DNA of 60,000 nt from Adiantum capillus-veneris (GCA_014529385.2 CM043964.1:131853420-131913419); one strand, 5' to 3'. Shown: positions 33,776 through 44,179, counted from the first letter of the stretch. The notes: generated by a model not told the origin, from the letters alone. Program-made: numbers and translations.

Positions 33776-34210
33776 AGATAAAATGAGAACTCTTGAGACC
33801 GTTTACATGGATTGTCTGAAGAGCACATGTGTGTGTGTGTACGTATGTTGCACCCACAAATATAGGCTTTAATTTGACCAATAAATACATGATTTACCCG
33901 ATGGTCCTGATCTCCGTGCACCTCTTGACCGAGGTGTGCAGAGATCGGGCATGACTAGAGAATGTGAGGTAGTTTACACTGTGGAGACGAAGAAGATGGA
34001 TCCAAAGATAAGACAATCCATCTTGAGACCGTTTACATGGATTGTTTGAAGATCACGTGTGTGTGTGTACGTATGTTGCACCCACAAATATAGGCTTTAA
34101 TTTGACCAATAAAGACATGATTTACCCGGTGGTCCTGATCTCCGTGCACCTCTACACCGAGGTGTGCGGAGATCGGGCATGACTAGAGAATGTGAGGTAG
34201 TTTACACTAT
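33768..34210 (+). repeat. Duplicated ~215-bp hairpin module in CACTA 1
   Basis: Two copies (about 33768-33980 and 33999-34210) share GACCGTTTACATGGATTG, CACCCACAAATATAGGC and a strong hairpin: GATCTCCGTGCACCTC and GAGGTGTGCAGAGATC in the first copy, GCGGAGATC in the second. A single copy of the second half lies upstream of the transposase gene in CACTA 2 (43251-43370, minus). Both elements keep the same order relative to their transposase, which suggests a 5' untranslated or promoter region. Confidence 0.8.
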
Positions 34211-34228
34211 TTATATATACAAGACGCC

Positions 34229-34513
34229 ATGCGAGAAAAGATCATGAAGTTCTGTATACTAAATTCAGAGTCGATGCAAAAATGGCTTGAAAGGTACGAA
34301 GAAGAGAAAGAGAGACGCAATAGTGAGTGACACGATTTCAGGCAAAGCCGAACGACTAGAGGCTTACCCTTGCCAGACTATCTCGCTCCTCTACCTGAAT
34401 TCCCTATAATGGCATGGTTGGACAAGACAGTGAGAGCAGCTCGACAGTTCGGAGAACCCATATCTCTAGAAGAGGAAGAGCTGGCCCCGAACATTGCGAG
34501 CAAGTGGTTTTAA
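34229..34513 (+). pseudogene. Transposase (TNPD-like) remnant of CACTA 1
   Basis: The frame MREKIMKFCILNSESMQKWL, ERYEEEKERR, stop TGA, LPLPDYLAPLPEFPIMAWL, VRAARQFGEPISLEEEELA resembles the segment between the DUF4218 and DUF4216 domains of CACTA transposases. Its W-L...G-E/D-x-I/V-S/T-x-E-E pattern can be aligned with the same part of CACTA 2 (about 41165-41060, minus). Everything upstream of this part is missing and the duplicated hairpin module lies directly in front, which points to a large internal deletion. The remnant has one internal stop and ends at TAA 34511-34513. Confidence 0.6.
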
Positions 34514-34845
34514 TTTGGTTATGGTTTTGTACAAATTAAGTTCGTTATGGTTATGGTTTTAAGTTGGTACGGTTATGGTTTTGCACAAAGTTCATTTCAT
34601 TTCTTTCATTGGCCTTAAATCTCATGTGAGATCCTACATGGATAGCATGTAGGAGGCGTATACATGATATGGTTTTTTTTGAAAATTTTATGTAAAAACG
34701 AATGGAACTCTGCCGAAATTTTTGCGGGAGCACAGTTGATTTTGGTGCTGCTCACTTTCTTGGGCAGAGGGCAAGAAGTCTGGTTGTGGTAGCTGTGTCC
34801 ATCTTTTCACTGGGCACAGGCTAGGCTACCAAGAATTTTTTGTTC
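34514..34845. other. CACTA 1 interior, no feature seen
   Basis: AT-rich non-coding sequence between the transposase remnant and the right subterminal repeats. Confidence 0.5.
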
Positions 34846-35055
34846 TGTTATGGGCGTCGATATCTGCGTCTATACTTTTGTCGAAATCTACATCGCTATC
34901 TACGTCTATAACTGCGTCTATATCTGCGTCTATAACTGCGTCTATATCTGCGTCGCAAATAAAGCCTTTCCACCTATATATCAACACAGATTCCGAAAGT
35001 TTTACAGGGACGCAGATAGCGACGTTAAGCGTCGATATATACGTCGACGATGACA
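34846..35055. repeat. CACTA 1 right subterminal repeats
   Basis: Six or more copies of TCTGCGTCTATA / TAACTGCGTCTATA, then GTCGATATATACGTCGACGA near the terminus. They lie as expected next to the right inverted repeat. Confidence 0.75.
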
Positions 35056-35073
35056 CCTTTTTTTGTTGTAGTG

Positions 35074-35076
35074 TTT
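35074..35076. repeat. Target-site duplication of CACTA element 1 (right)
   Basis: TTT after the terminal GTAGTG; pairs with 29572-29574. Confidence 0.8.
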
Positions 35077-37017
35077 CAACCTCTTTGGACTCATCAGCAA
35101 GCTGCAGTGAAAATTGTCCCTCTCTTTCTCCGCATCTGTCAGTGACTTGCTGATTTTCTTGTATTCCTCCTCTGCTCTTCGAAGCTTTTGTTCTGTTTCC
35201 TGATTCTGTCGTTCCATTTCTTGGCATCTTTGCAGTGCCGCATCCAGATCGTCTTGCAGCTTGGTTTGTTTCTCTATGTTCTCTTGGCCCTGTTTTTGCA
35301 GTGAGTCCACTTCAGATTTGATATGAACTTCATTTGTTTTGAGATTATCAATTTCACTCTCAGTGGCCATTGATCTTTCTCTGAGCCCGGTTAGTTTTTG
35401 CATCACTACATCCCAATCATTGGTTGGTGGCTGTAGATCCACGGTATCTGTGGCCATCTCCTTCACTTCCACTAACCGAAGGCTCTGCATATATTCCTTG
35501 GGTCTTGTGCTCGACAACTCAAAAGCTGTAGTAGCTGCCTCTTCTTGAGAGTACCCAACAGCTAGTAGATCAAGAAATATTCTAAAGTTTCTTTCTTTTG
35601 GATCTGGCTTCTCTTCTTTTTGGCTCAGCTTCTACTTTCTTCTGTTCCTCTTTGTTCTTCTCTTGCTCGACAGGTTTGTTCAACTCCTCCTTTTGTTGGG
35701 TTTGTGGAGGATTAAGAGGAAGTGGTGATGGTGGTGGGCTGGATTCTCGGATTGATGGTGGAGTGGGTTGCTTCTTCTTGAAATCCCGATCCGCCTTTGT
35801 TTTCCTCTCTCTTTCTTGGCCTTCCTGCTCTTCTAGCAGCTGCCGTCTCACTTTGTCCACCTCTTCTTTTGTAAATGGTATATTCGGGATATTCTCCATC
35901 ATAGCATCTAAGATCTCGAAGTTCTTGATGTAATCTTCAAACCGATCCCTGTGAATCCTTTGGGATGATCCAGACATAGCCTCAAGGGATGGCTTCCACA
36001 ACTTGCTCAGATCTCCTTTTAGTGCTCTCTCGGCTCTGAAACTTTCCATCAGTCTTTCTAGCCATGCCGCTTTCTTTGACTTTGTTTCCTTGATTGGAAC
36101 CTGTAGCGTTTCTTTCTTTCCCTTCTTTGGCTCTGGCGGCTCTTCTAACACGGTCTCTAACTGGCACTTCAACCTTGTGGCTACCCTAGGTGCCTTAGGA
36201 GGTTCTTCTTCTTTGTCTTCTTTCAGCTTGAGCCAATCATTTTGTGAGGGAGGTAGAGACCAGTTTCCCTTAGCATGCAATGCTCCATAGAGAACTTTGG
36301 TTATCAGCTCACCAGGTATAATATAGGTGGGGTTTTTGGTCCCCATCTTCACAAGATTGTCGTGGATGTAAGCGGCATAATTTATCTCTTTTGGTTTTCT
36401 CTTCTGCATTGCCTAGGTGAAAGTGGTGGCAATAGCTCCAGGTGGCATCCTGTATTTCTGTGGCCGCTTGGTACACATGTGGAAGTATTGATTGTATAGT
36501 TGGCTCATGATAGCCACCTTCGGGCTTGGAATATCTTCAAATGTGTAGTTATTCCTCTTTGTCACACTGTCTCCTTTGTTGAGATGTCAAGTGCTGCTGC
36601 CACCACCTTCTATGTGATGAAAATAATTGTATCAGGATTGCCTTGCAGATCTGTGACTCAGGCTATGCCGTCCTCTTTGATTGAGGTGACAAATTCCCAC
36701 ACTCTTTTAGCATCAATCCCTGCTGGCAAGGCTTCAAATTAGTTATGGAGATCTAGTTTCTCCAAGTAATCCCCCATCTTTCTCCTAACAAATTCATTTA
36801 GCTCTCGAGGTATCATGGGTAGCTCCACTGCATTTCCCTCCGGATCTTTAAATACTCTGTGGTAGATTCTCAGATCATTGGTCTCTAGCAGGTCATCTTG
36901 AATCCACGTGCTTGTGGGCTTCAGGGTTCCCTCTGGGATCACAAAAGGCTCCACTTCTTCTAAGTAGTCCTTTATAGTCATCCTCTTCTTCTTTGCAGGT
37001 GATTTTGTGGCTGCCAT
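35077..37017 (-). pseudogene. Gypsy ORF2, N-terminal half (right copy)
   Basis: Starts MAATKSPAKKKRMTIKDYL at 37017 and matches the left copy closely. The order is: a conserved N-terminal domain (37017-36739, broken, resuming 36409) including PEGTLKPTSTWIQDDLLE and INYAAYIHDNLVKMG; a basic linker; ERLMESFRAERALKGDLSKL with RFEDYIKNFEIL; a P/S/E/K-rich region (PTPPSIRESSPPPSPLPLN); and a long coiled coil (35517-35077) with SEVDSLQKQGQENIEKQTKL. Frame breaks lie near 36740-36410 and 35580-35520. The match to the left copy is better in the globular parts than in linkers. No enzyme motif seen. Confidence 0.8.
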
Positions 37018-37181
37018 GAATCCTGTTGCACTCAGTAGTCCAAAGTTAGCGTTTTTTACATATTAGCTGATAAACTGAGTTCTGACTACCCAAATGACTT
37101 GAAAATTGAAATAAGAACTCAAAAGGAACTAGGGAAACCCTACATGTGCCCACAATAGATTTTTGGCTGAAAAATAATCAT

Positions 37182-38052
37182 GTAGACATCCTACATGTAG
37201 GATGTCTACCTTCTCTGTTTTTGGTGAAACTTGGCAAGCTTGTGGCCCTTGACCTGTGCAACATGGCTATGTAATTGGAATTGGGTTTTGGCATCAAAAG
37301 GTGCAATTTTGAGCAGATTTAGGCTTTTGACTCACAAATTGGGTAGGATGTCCTAAACAGGTGGCAAATGATATTAAATTGGGTTGAAATTTGATATACA
37401 GGCTTCTTATACCATGTAAATGGCTCCCATGAAGTCAGTTCCTGCACAGAAGGTCAATATCACACTGGAGACATCCTACGCGTGGGATGCCTAAGAATGA
37501 CTTGAATTTGGTTTTGTGGGTAGCCCTTAGCATGTAGAACATGGCCCTGCTCTCAGCTTTCGATTTGGATGAGCATTGGTGTTTTTAAGAGCATGTGTAG
37601 TGTTTTTAGGCTCAAAAAGTGAATCTTGGAGGTTTTGGGGGCCAAATGTGATGGAAATGGCTTAAAATTTGATACATGAGCTTGTGAAGGTGTTATAAAT
37701 ACATTTGGAACTCAAAAATACCAGCTGGAGGTCAAATAGGTCATTTAGACATCCTACGCGTAGGATGTCTATTTCATTAATTTTCACATTTGACCCCACA
37801 GTTAGCTTGCCAATGTGCTCATGAGTATATTATGCAAGTTTCATGTAATTTGGACTAGTTTTGGTAGGTCTATGACCCATTATTGCCTCTATGCTTTGAA
37901 TTTCCATTTTTTAAAGCATATGAGGTCTACTCTTGTTTAATTGTGATCAAACTTGATGGCTACCATGTATAAGCTATGTAGAAGTTGTGTATGAGGTGCT
38001 ACGTAGGATGTTTCCTGATGAAATTTATATGAGAAATGATACTAGTACATGC
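37182..38052. repeat. ~285-bp spacer repeats with palindrome, right copy
   Basis: Palindromes at 37182-37209 (28 bp, with central CATG in place of GCGC), 37469-37492 (imperfect) and 37747-37770 (perfect), about 285 and 278 bases apart. The fourth position, expected near 38040, is where CACTA 2 inserted. This corresponds to 2886-3757 in the left copy. Confidence 0.85.
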
Positions 38053-38055
38053 CCT
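38053..38055. repeat. Target-site duplication of CACTA element 2 (left)
   Basis: CCT, repeated at 44867-44869. Confidence 0.85.
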
Positions 38056-38079
38056 CACTACAAGAGGTTGTGTGCTCTT

Positions 38080-38285
38080 GTGACGCTGTTAGCGACGGAA
38101 ATACATTGGGTTTTTATAACCCCCGGCGTCGCTAAAACCGTCGCTACGAGAGCGTCGCTATAGGCGTCGCTATATGCGTCGCTATATAGCGACGCCTATA
38201 GCGACGTTTACACAGAAGACTATAGCGACGCTCATAGCGACGCTACAGAGCCATAAATAGCGACGCTTATAGCGACGCCCGAGAG
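38080..38285. repeat. CACTA 2 left subterminal repeats
   Basis: About fifteen copies of the 9-mer TAGCGACGC or its complement GCGTCGCTA in both orientations, forming overlapping hairpins. Probable binding sites for the element's own TNPA-like protein, by analogy with En/Spm. Confidence 0.85.
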
Positions 38286-38643
38286 AATATTTTTTTGGTG
38301 ACAGGGCATTGAATGCCCTGCCACCCATCAACCATATTGTACTTGATTCACTTTTTAAAAAAAGTGCAAAGGTAGATAATAGACCCAAAATAGTCACCCA
38401 CAAGACGCATTGTTTGCAAAATTGACAATTGTACACATCATAGGCAAAATGAATTGATTGGCAAATGTAATAATGACAATTGTACAACATCATAGGCATA
38501 AAGAATTGATTGGCAAAAGGAACTGCGGTGACAAATGTAATAATATACATGGTTCAAAAAGACGTATAAAATCCGTCTCATGATACATAAGCTATGAGAA
38601 ACCCTAAACTAATGCTATCTAGCTACGGCTAAACTGACGTCGT

Positions 38644-39957
38644 CTAGTCAGACGTCTCATCGCGTCCAAGCAGCGTATCTGTCGGATTCTGTAAAAAAAG
38701 ACAATAAGACAGCTTTCAGTAAGTATAAACATATAACGACATTTATAAAACAATACAAAAAATAAAAAAGAGTAAACCCTAATACTAACCATGCCGCCGC
38801 GAGAACTGAGAATGTCCATCAGGGCGTTTAAGCCCTTCCTGCCTGCGTACTCGCGCTCGTACGGTGTGGGATCACGTCCTGTCATCAACCACTGTCAAAA
38901 CATACAAAGATTTCATTATGTTAGAACTAAAAAACTCATAAACCCTAAACTATCGAACATGCATAAAGAGCAATGTGAAAAGACTTACAAAATCGGCCTC
39001 AAATGATGCCCATCCACCGCTCCCCAAGTGGTGCGAGCTCCCTGCCTCTACTCGCGCTCTGGCTGCATCCTTTTGTTGCTTCCACTTGTCGGGATTCTCG
39101 CGCGCTGCTTTCTTCGCATTCTTCCAATCTTCTTTGGCCAGCCAATCTGGCCTATTCCACCCATTCTTGATTGCTTTTTGCACTTCGGAACGCTTGTGTT
39201 TGCAGTATTCGCGCATTCGAATCTTCATCAGGTCTTCATTGAAGCGCTGATCCCGTGTTGGAACGGGAAACTCATCATGAAGTATGCTGATGACTCTGTT
39301 TTTTAAATCACTTGGTACTTCACTCCATTTGTTTAGTATATAGTGTCTAAACAGCTGAAAGCAAAGACCACGCATGCGCGAGATCACCTTCTTGCCGTCA
39401 TCATCCATGATGATGCCGCCGCTGATGTCGACGGAGTAAGGCAAGCCCTCTGGCCGGTGACGCGTGAACCTGGGTGTCCCGGCAGGGGTCTCTAGCGGCG
39501 TGTCGATGGGGGTACGGACGTCAGGTGTCTCCATCGGCGTCTGGGCGCCGAAGCGAGGAGTGTCGAGTGGGGTGGCTCCTGGCGGAGTAGGTAGAGGTGT
39601 GTAGCTTCTAGGAACAGTCAGCCGTGCAAAACCTGGCGTAGACGGCGATGCTGTGGCTGGTGTGGGGGCGGGCAAAGAAGGGGAGGGTAAAGAGCCTCGT
39701 CGAACACGAGGCGGTGTGGAGGCATCGGTGGCGGAATCCCCACAACAACCGCCACCGCCACCACTAGAGCGCCGGTGTCTAGACGAGTGTGACGCTCGTC
39801 TCGTCGACGCCGAAGCTTCGGAGCGCGCCGAATGCTCCGAAAGAGAGGGAGATGCGGATGGTGTAGGAACGCGCGATGATGCGCCAGAGCGATGACGCTC
39901 CACGTACCACTGTCTCTGCTGCGGTGACAAAGAAGAAAGAAACTCCTCATCATCCAT
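38644..39957 (-). CDS. CACTA accessory transposase (TNPA-like, Transposase_24 type), three exons, intact
   Basis: The start MDDEEFLSSLSPQQRQWYVE follows an AG acceptor (exon begins just before 39957), so a 5' intron is likely. Exon 1 is 39957-38989 (donor GTAAGT), exon 2 38891-38790 (acceptor ACAG, donor GTTAGT) and exon 3 38688-38644 (acceptor TTTTTTTACAG). All junctions keep the frame, giving 371 residues. Residues 20-180 are rich in S, P, T and R with repeated T-P-x-x-T-P steps (low complexity). The later part has CFQLFRHYILNKWSEVPSDL, FNEDLMKIRMREYCKHKRSE and WNRPDWLAKEDWKNAKKAAR, the pattern of plant Ptta/En/Spm family proteins that bind subterminal repeats. Much more GC-rich than its surroundings. 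Confidence 0.85.
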
Positions 39958-40229
39958 ACCTGCATTAAACACACGAATATTTAAACTTAATATTGAATGA
40001 ATAGAGTAGACAATGACGCAAAGACCATTAAATACAATGACATAATGACGCATATAAATACAATGACGCAATGAATCGAGTGATAGAAGAGGCAAGTCGA
40101 AAACTCAGAATTTTCAATCAAAAGATGTGAGCGCGAGTAGAAAAGAGCGTTATACACCATGGAAGGTACTTAGAGAGCCAGAGCTTTTACAACACGGAGC
40201 CAAATTGTTCAAATACAATATTTGTGGCT

Positions 40230-43108
40230 TTAAGAGATCTCTCTCTCATCCTCGCATAACTCAGCATAACTTCCTATATCTATATAGAGCTCTCCGTTTA
40301 AACACATATCCTCTGTTTCATTTTGTAGCTCCTCTGCATGCACCCCATATAGAGTAGTAGCATCTTGATGCTCGTCTGGCACCACCGCAGCGGCTTCTGA
40401 TTGAGCATCTTCTCTGATCTCCTCCATTGATGTCGTTGTGATTGGCACATGGTAGCCTTCATACGTCCTTGCACTACGAGGGGCTACCTCTATGACGTAC
40501 CACCAGTTTGATGTAGACTTTGTAGGATGAAATATTACCTGCCAGAGCCACATAACTTACATGAGAGCTTTCAAGCACATAACTTGTAAAAGGGGGATGT
40601 TAACTATTTACATACTTACTTGTTCACAATGCTCGGGTAGTACGAAAGTGTCTCTTAGCTCAGTCCATTTCTTAGTAGAATCCACCTCAAGAAAACCAGA
40701 CTCTCCTCTACGCACAGTAGCGTTACGACCCTCCATGATTATCTTGAACCATTGCACGTCGAACAAGTCGACAAAAAATCCTCTGTAATCGATCCTCAAA
40801 ATCTCTTGCAGCGTGCCGAAGTAAGTGAGTTCCGCCACCACAGGATCTGCATCAGAGGAACGTCGTCGACTAAACTGTTCAAATTTTGCCATGATTCCAC
40901 AATCTTGAGTAAAACGCTTTTTGTCGATTCGTTCCACCCTAAAATGTCGACCTTTACACCATGCTGCTGTGTATGACTTATACTACAACGAACAAAGATT
41001 ATGAGTGGCCATTCAAACGTTATTAAATAAAGTCACTTGCTAGTCGTACATTGCAAACTTACCTTGGTCGCACAACCCCGAGAGTACTCCCACTCTTCTT
41101 TAGTCACTTCGTCACCGCATTGTTGTGCGCTTTTCAATTGGTTGTGCAACCATCTTAAGCTCATGAAGGTTGGTAGGCTCTCCAAAACCGCTGGATAGTG
41201 CATCGGTGGCTTTAGGGAGTTTTATCGATCCATCAGACGCTGTTTGCGGCCAATATTGCTCCATACGATCCACATTTCTAAGGTCAACTCTGGCTCCCAA
41301 AGTATCTTTCTTGCCGGTCAAATGGTCCCATAGTAGATTACCCACATTCTTGAATATGTGCATTGGATCGAGCAAGTGATTGATCATGAGTCGGGGCCAG
41401 TATGGTAACTCGTACCATAGAGATAGTCTCTTCATCCCTGGAGGCAATCCGTCATCGCACATCTCCTTCTGCTCTAACCATGCTTGTCCAGACATCCTTG
41501 GTGGCTCTCTTCCCAAAAAGCCGTCGCGTAACACATGATTCTCTGGAAGATACGCTTGATGACCTTCGTAGATTTGCTTCTTCAGTGAGGGTGCCCTACG
41601 TGCATTCAGTCTAGGTCCACATGTGACACATGCTCTATATCCGCTTGTTTGAAGCCCTACATGTATACACATGATAATAGATCAACTATGGGAAAAAACA
41701 ATATTTACAGTGTCTGAGTGAGGAGTGTCAATAGATCACCTGAGCATTCTGTTAGCCCGGGATAGTCATGCATGGTCCACATTAGAATGCCTCTGATCAA
41801 ATCATTCCGTCGTTCTGTGTGTCGGCTCATATCCACCACCTCTATGCCAATCCACAATTGTTGTAGCTCTTCCAATACTGGACGAAGATACACATCCATA
41901 TTCCCCACTTTATATCGCCCTGGCACAATCAAGCTTAGCCATAGGTGCCCCTTCTTCGTAGTCAACCACGGGGGAATGTTGTAGTTGACGATGACAACAG
42001 GCCATACACTGTAAGATGTTGATCTTTGACCAAATGGATTTACGCCATCCATAGCCAGGCCTAAGCGCAAATTTCGAGCTTCCCTGGAAAAATCCGACCA
42101 TGTTCCATCTATATGTTTCCAAGCTGCGCAATCTGCAGGAATTCGTAGCACACCATCCAAAGATTTATTCTCCTCATGCCATGATGCTAGGGCGGCCATG
42201 GACTTACATTCGAAGAAATGCTTGATGCGAGGAAGCAGAGGAAAATGTCGCAAAACCTTTTGTGGAAGTTTTGTCCCGTGGAGATCTACTCGATATCTTT
42301 CGGAATCACATTTCGGACACTTCTCCATGTCTGTGTATTCCCCTCTGAAAAGAATGCAGTCATTAGGACAAGCGTGGATAGAATTGTAATCCATCCCCAA
42401 GTTTCGCAAAATCTTTCTTGCTTCATCTCGGGAATCTGGCATCACATTGTTAACTGGTAGTATGTGCTCTTTCAGCAATCTACACAACATAAAAATATGA
42501 TACAGTCGTGTAAAAATCTATCAGATCATTGTACATTTAGAGTTCTATTAAAGTAAACTAATTGTAATAGATCACCTGAAAAGCGCTGTGACGCTAGTGT
42601 CACTCCATCCAAACTTTGCCTGCATGTTGAGAAGAACCAGGAGTGCTTTCAATCTAGACATACGTGCTCCATTATACAATGGCGTATCGGCTTCACTTTT
42701 CATATCATCATAGATAAGCCTTTCTGAATCCATGATCGTCTCGATCATTTCATCAATCTCGGGCTCAAACATTGCCTCGTTGGGAATGTGCTCTGCATGA
42801 TCATCCCCCGAGCTGTCAGAGGCTACATCTTGTGGCCTCACATATGCTGCTTGACCAAAGCGCCTGCGAACACGTCTATTGGGTTGCAAGATTGCTGCTT
42901 GTTGGCCAGCGTCAGAGTCCAACGAGTTATAATTGGCAACAACTCGATCTATAATAGATGGATCGAACTCGCAAAATTGGCGAACGTGCTGCAAAGAAAC
43001 ACGTCTTGTCCGTCGCACAGCATGCTTGCATTGATTACAAGGACATAAGACCCTCGTTGAGAGATAGGTGTTTCGGTTGGACGGTCCCACATCCTCGTCG
43101 CTACTCAT
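40230..43108 (-). CDS. CACTA transposase (TNPD-like), multi-exon, probably internally deleted
   Basis: Exon 1 (43108-42576) starts MSSDEDVGPSNRNTYLSTRV with the Cys/His transposase-associated domain (CPCNQCKHAVRRTRRVSLQH). Exon 2 (42479-41740) has CPNDCILFRGEYTDMEKCPK, LRLGLAMDGVNPFG and a V-W-P-V-V motif (Transposase_21 type). Exon 3 (41656-about 41160) has YRACVTCG and YELPYWPRLMINHLLDPMHI. Junctions keep the frame with GT/AG ends. A DUF4216-like part follows in shifted frame: EEWEYSRGCATK (donor near 41063), 40977-40608 with ELTYFGTLQEILRIDYRGFF and FVLPEHCEQ, and 40553-40230 with NWWYVIEVAPRSAR. The middle part with DUF4218 is not found, so about 250 or more residues are missing and the frame changes near 41150. 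Likely inactive alone. Confidence 0.82.
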
Positions 43109-43171
43109 AATGAGGATAAAAAACTTATAACCTGGACAACAAATTTAATATTCTATTGGCATTCTTCGTCT

Positions 43172-43173
<2 letters not shown>

Positions 43174-43248
<75 letters not shown>
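43174..43248. repeat. (TC)n microsatellite upstream of the transposase
   Basis: About 37 TC units, 66 bases before the transposase start codon in gene sense. Confidence 0.97.
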
Positions 43249-43250
<2 letters not shown>

Positions 43251-43370
43251 ACCTCACATTCTCTAGTCATGTCCAATCCCCGCACACCTCGGTCTAGAGG
43301 TGCACGGAGATCAGAACCACCGGGTTATAATCTCGTCTTTATTGGTCAACACCTATATTTGTGGGTACAA
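43251..43370 (-). promoter_or_regulatory. Hairpin module upstream of CACTA 2 transposase
   Basis: On the minus strand this reads CCCACAAATATAGG, then GATCTCCGTGCACCTC and GAGGTGTGCGGGGATT, then GACTAGAGAATGTGAGGTA. It matches the duplicated module of CACTA 1 (33853-33971, 34081-34200). Its place just before the first exon, kept in both elements, suggests a 5' UTR or promoter role; this is inference. Confidence 0.55.
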
Positions 43371-43504
43371 GAAATCTACACACCCACGTCTACATGATAC
43401 TGCATGTAGTGGACAAAACCCCTTTGCCTCTTCTCTAGCTGTAGCACTTCACTTCATCTTAACATCTTTTCACAGTAGATCTTTTCACTGTTCGTCTAAC
43501 TCTA

Positions 43505-43640
43505 AACCCTAAACCGTAAGTAATTCTTGCGTGGACTCGATCTAACGTAAATAAGCGTAAATCTAAATAAACGTAAATCTAACTAAAAATAAAGCTAAAT
43601 CTAATTTAACGTAAGTCTAATGACTAGAGGTTGTCTAGAT
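43505..43640. repeat. CGTAAATCTAA-type short repeats
   Basis: Five to six diverged copies of AACGTAAATCTAA. The same motif continues at 43828-43920, so it flanks the captured HMA fragment on both sides. Confidence 0.6.
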
Positions 43641-43645
43641 GGTCA

Positions 43646-43825
43646 TTGTGTCGGGGATGTAGTGACTCTTGCCGCCCTGAAGATCCACCTTCTTCCCTAT
43701 CTTCTGAAGACATTTCACCAGTACTTTTGGATCGACGGAGCCCACCATGAGTGAAGGCAGCAATACCCTATATTCCATTGAGGGTTTTCTTCACCCGCTT
43801 CATGCAGGCATCGCAGTCTATGGAG
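43646..43825 (-). pseudogene. Captured HMA (heavy-metal-associated) domain fragment
   Basis: The minus strand reads VSIDCDACMKRVKKTLNGI, then a TAG stop, GIAAFTHGG, and in a shifted frame GSVDPKVLVKCLQKIGKKVD and LQGGKSHYIPDTMT before a stop. The C-x-x-C metal site followed by K-R-V-K-K-x-L, then the late V-D-P-K-x-L-V-K-x-L-x-K-x-G-K-K segment, is the signature of plant HMA proteins (HIPP/ATX1 type). About eight residues between the halves are missing. A TTTAG acceptor-like site precedes V-S-I-D-C, as expected for an exon start. Host gene capture inside a CACTA element; now non-coding. Confidence 0.75.
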
Positions 43826-43827
43826 AC

Positions 43828-43920
43828 CTAAATCTAATCTAATATAACGTAAATCTAAATCTAGCTTAAATAAACGTAAATCTAATTTAATGTAAGTCTA
43901 CATATAACCTAATCTTTAAC
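43828..43920. repeat. CGTAAATCTAA-type short repeats, second block
   Basis: Diverged copies of the motif at 43505-43640, on the 5' side (minus-strand sense) of the HMA fragment. May be remnant intron sequence of the captured gene. Confidence 0.5.
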
Positions 43921-44179
43921 GTCTTTTAAGATAGTTTCCTACGACGTTATAACTCTCTTCTTCTTGTGTGTGTGTGCGTGTGTGGATGTGTGTGCCAATA
44001 AAAAGAGATAAATGGTATAACCTTTCTATCACCCATGCCAAGTATGATAGATTGATTATGCCATTTCCCTCTTGAATAATAGGTCTTGAGTTCAACTCCT
44101 CGTCGGCTAGATCTTTAGGTCTTTTAATTTTAATTAGTTTCCTACGACGTTAAATTAGTTTCTCTCTCTTTCTCTCTCA

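Larger units (their letters stand above)
29575..35073 (+). mobile_element. CACTA (En/Spm) element 1, defective, 5.5 kb
   Basis: Terminal inverted repeats CACTACAACATAA and, at the right end, a run of T then GTTGTAGTG, with 3-bp TTT duplications. Subterminal regions at both ends are packed with short ATCGACG, GCGTCTATA and TATATCGACG motifs. The interior is a patchwork: GA/GT/CT microsatellites, a gag-like fragment, a ~174-bp tandem array, a duplicated hairpin module and only the end of a transposase gene on the plus strand. It inserted in ORF2 of the gypsy element. Non-autonomous. Confidence 0.92.

Noticed and set aside
43500-43520. Telomere-like CTAAACCCTAAACC
   Set aside because: Only about two imperfect units, not an array.
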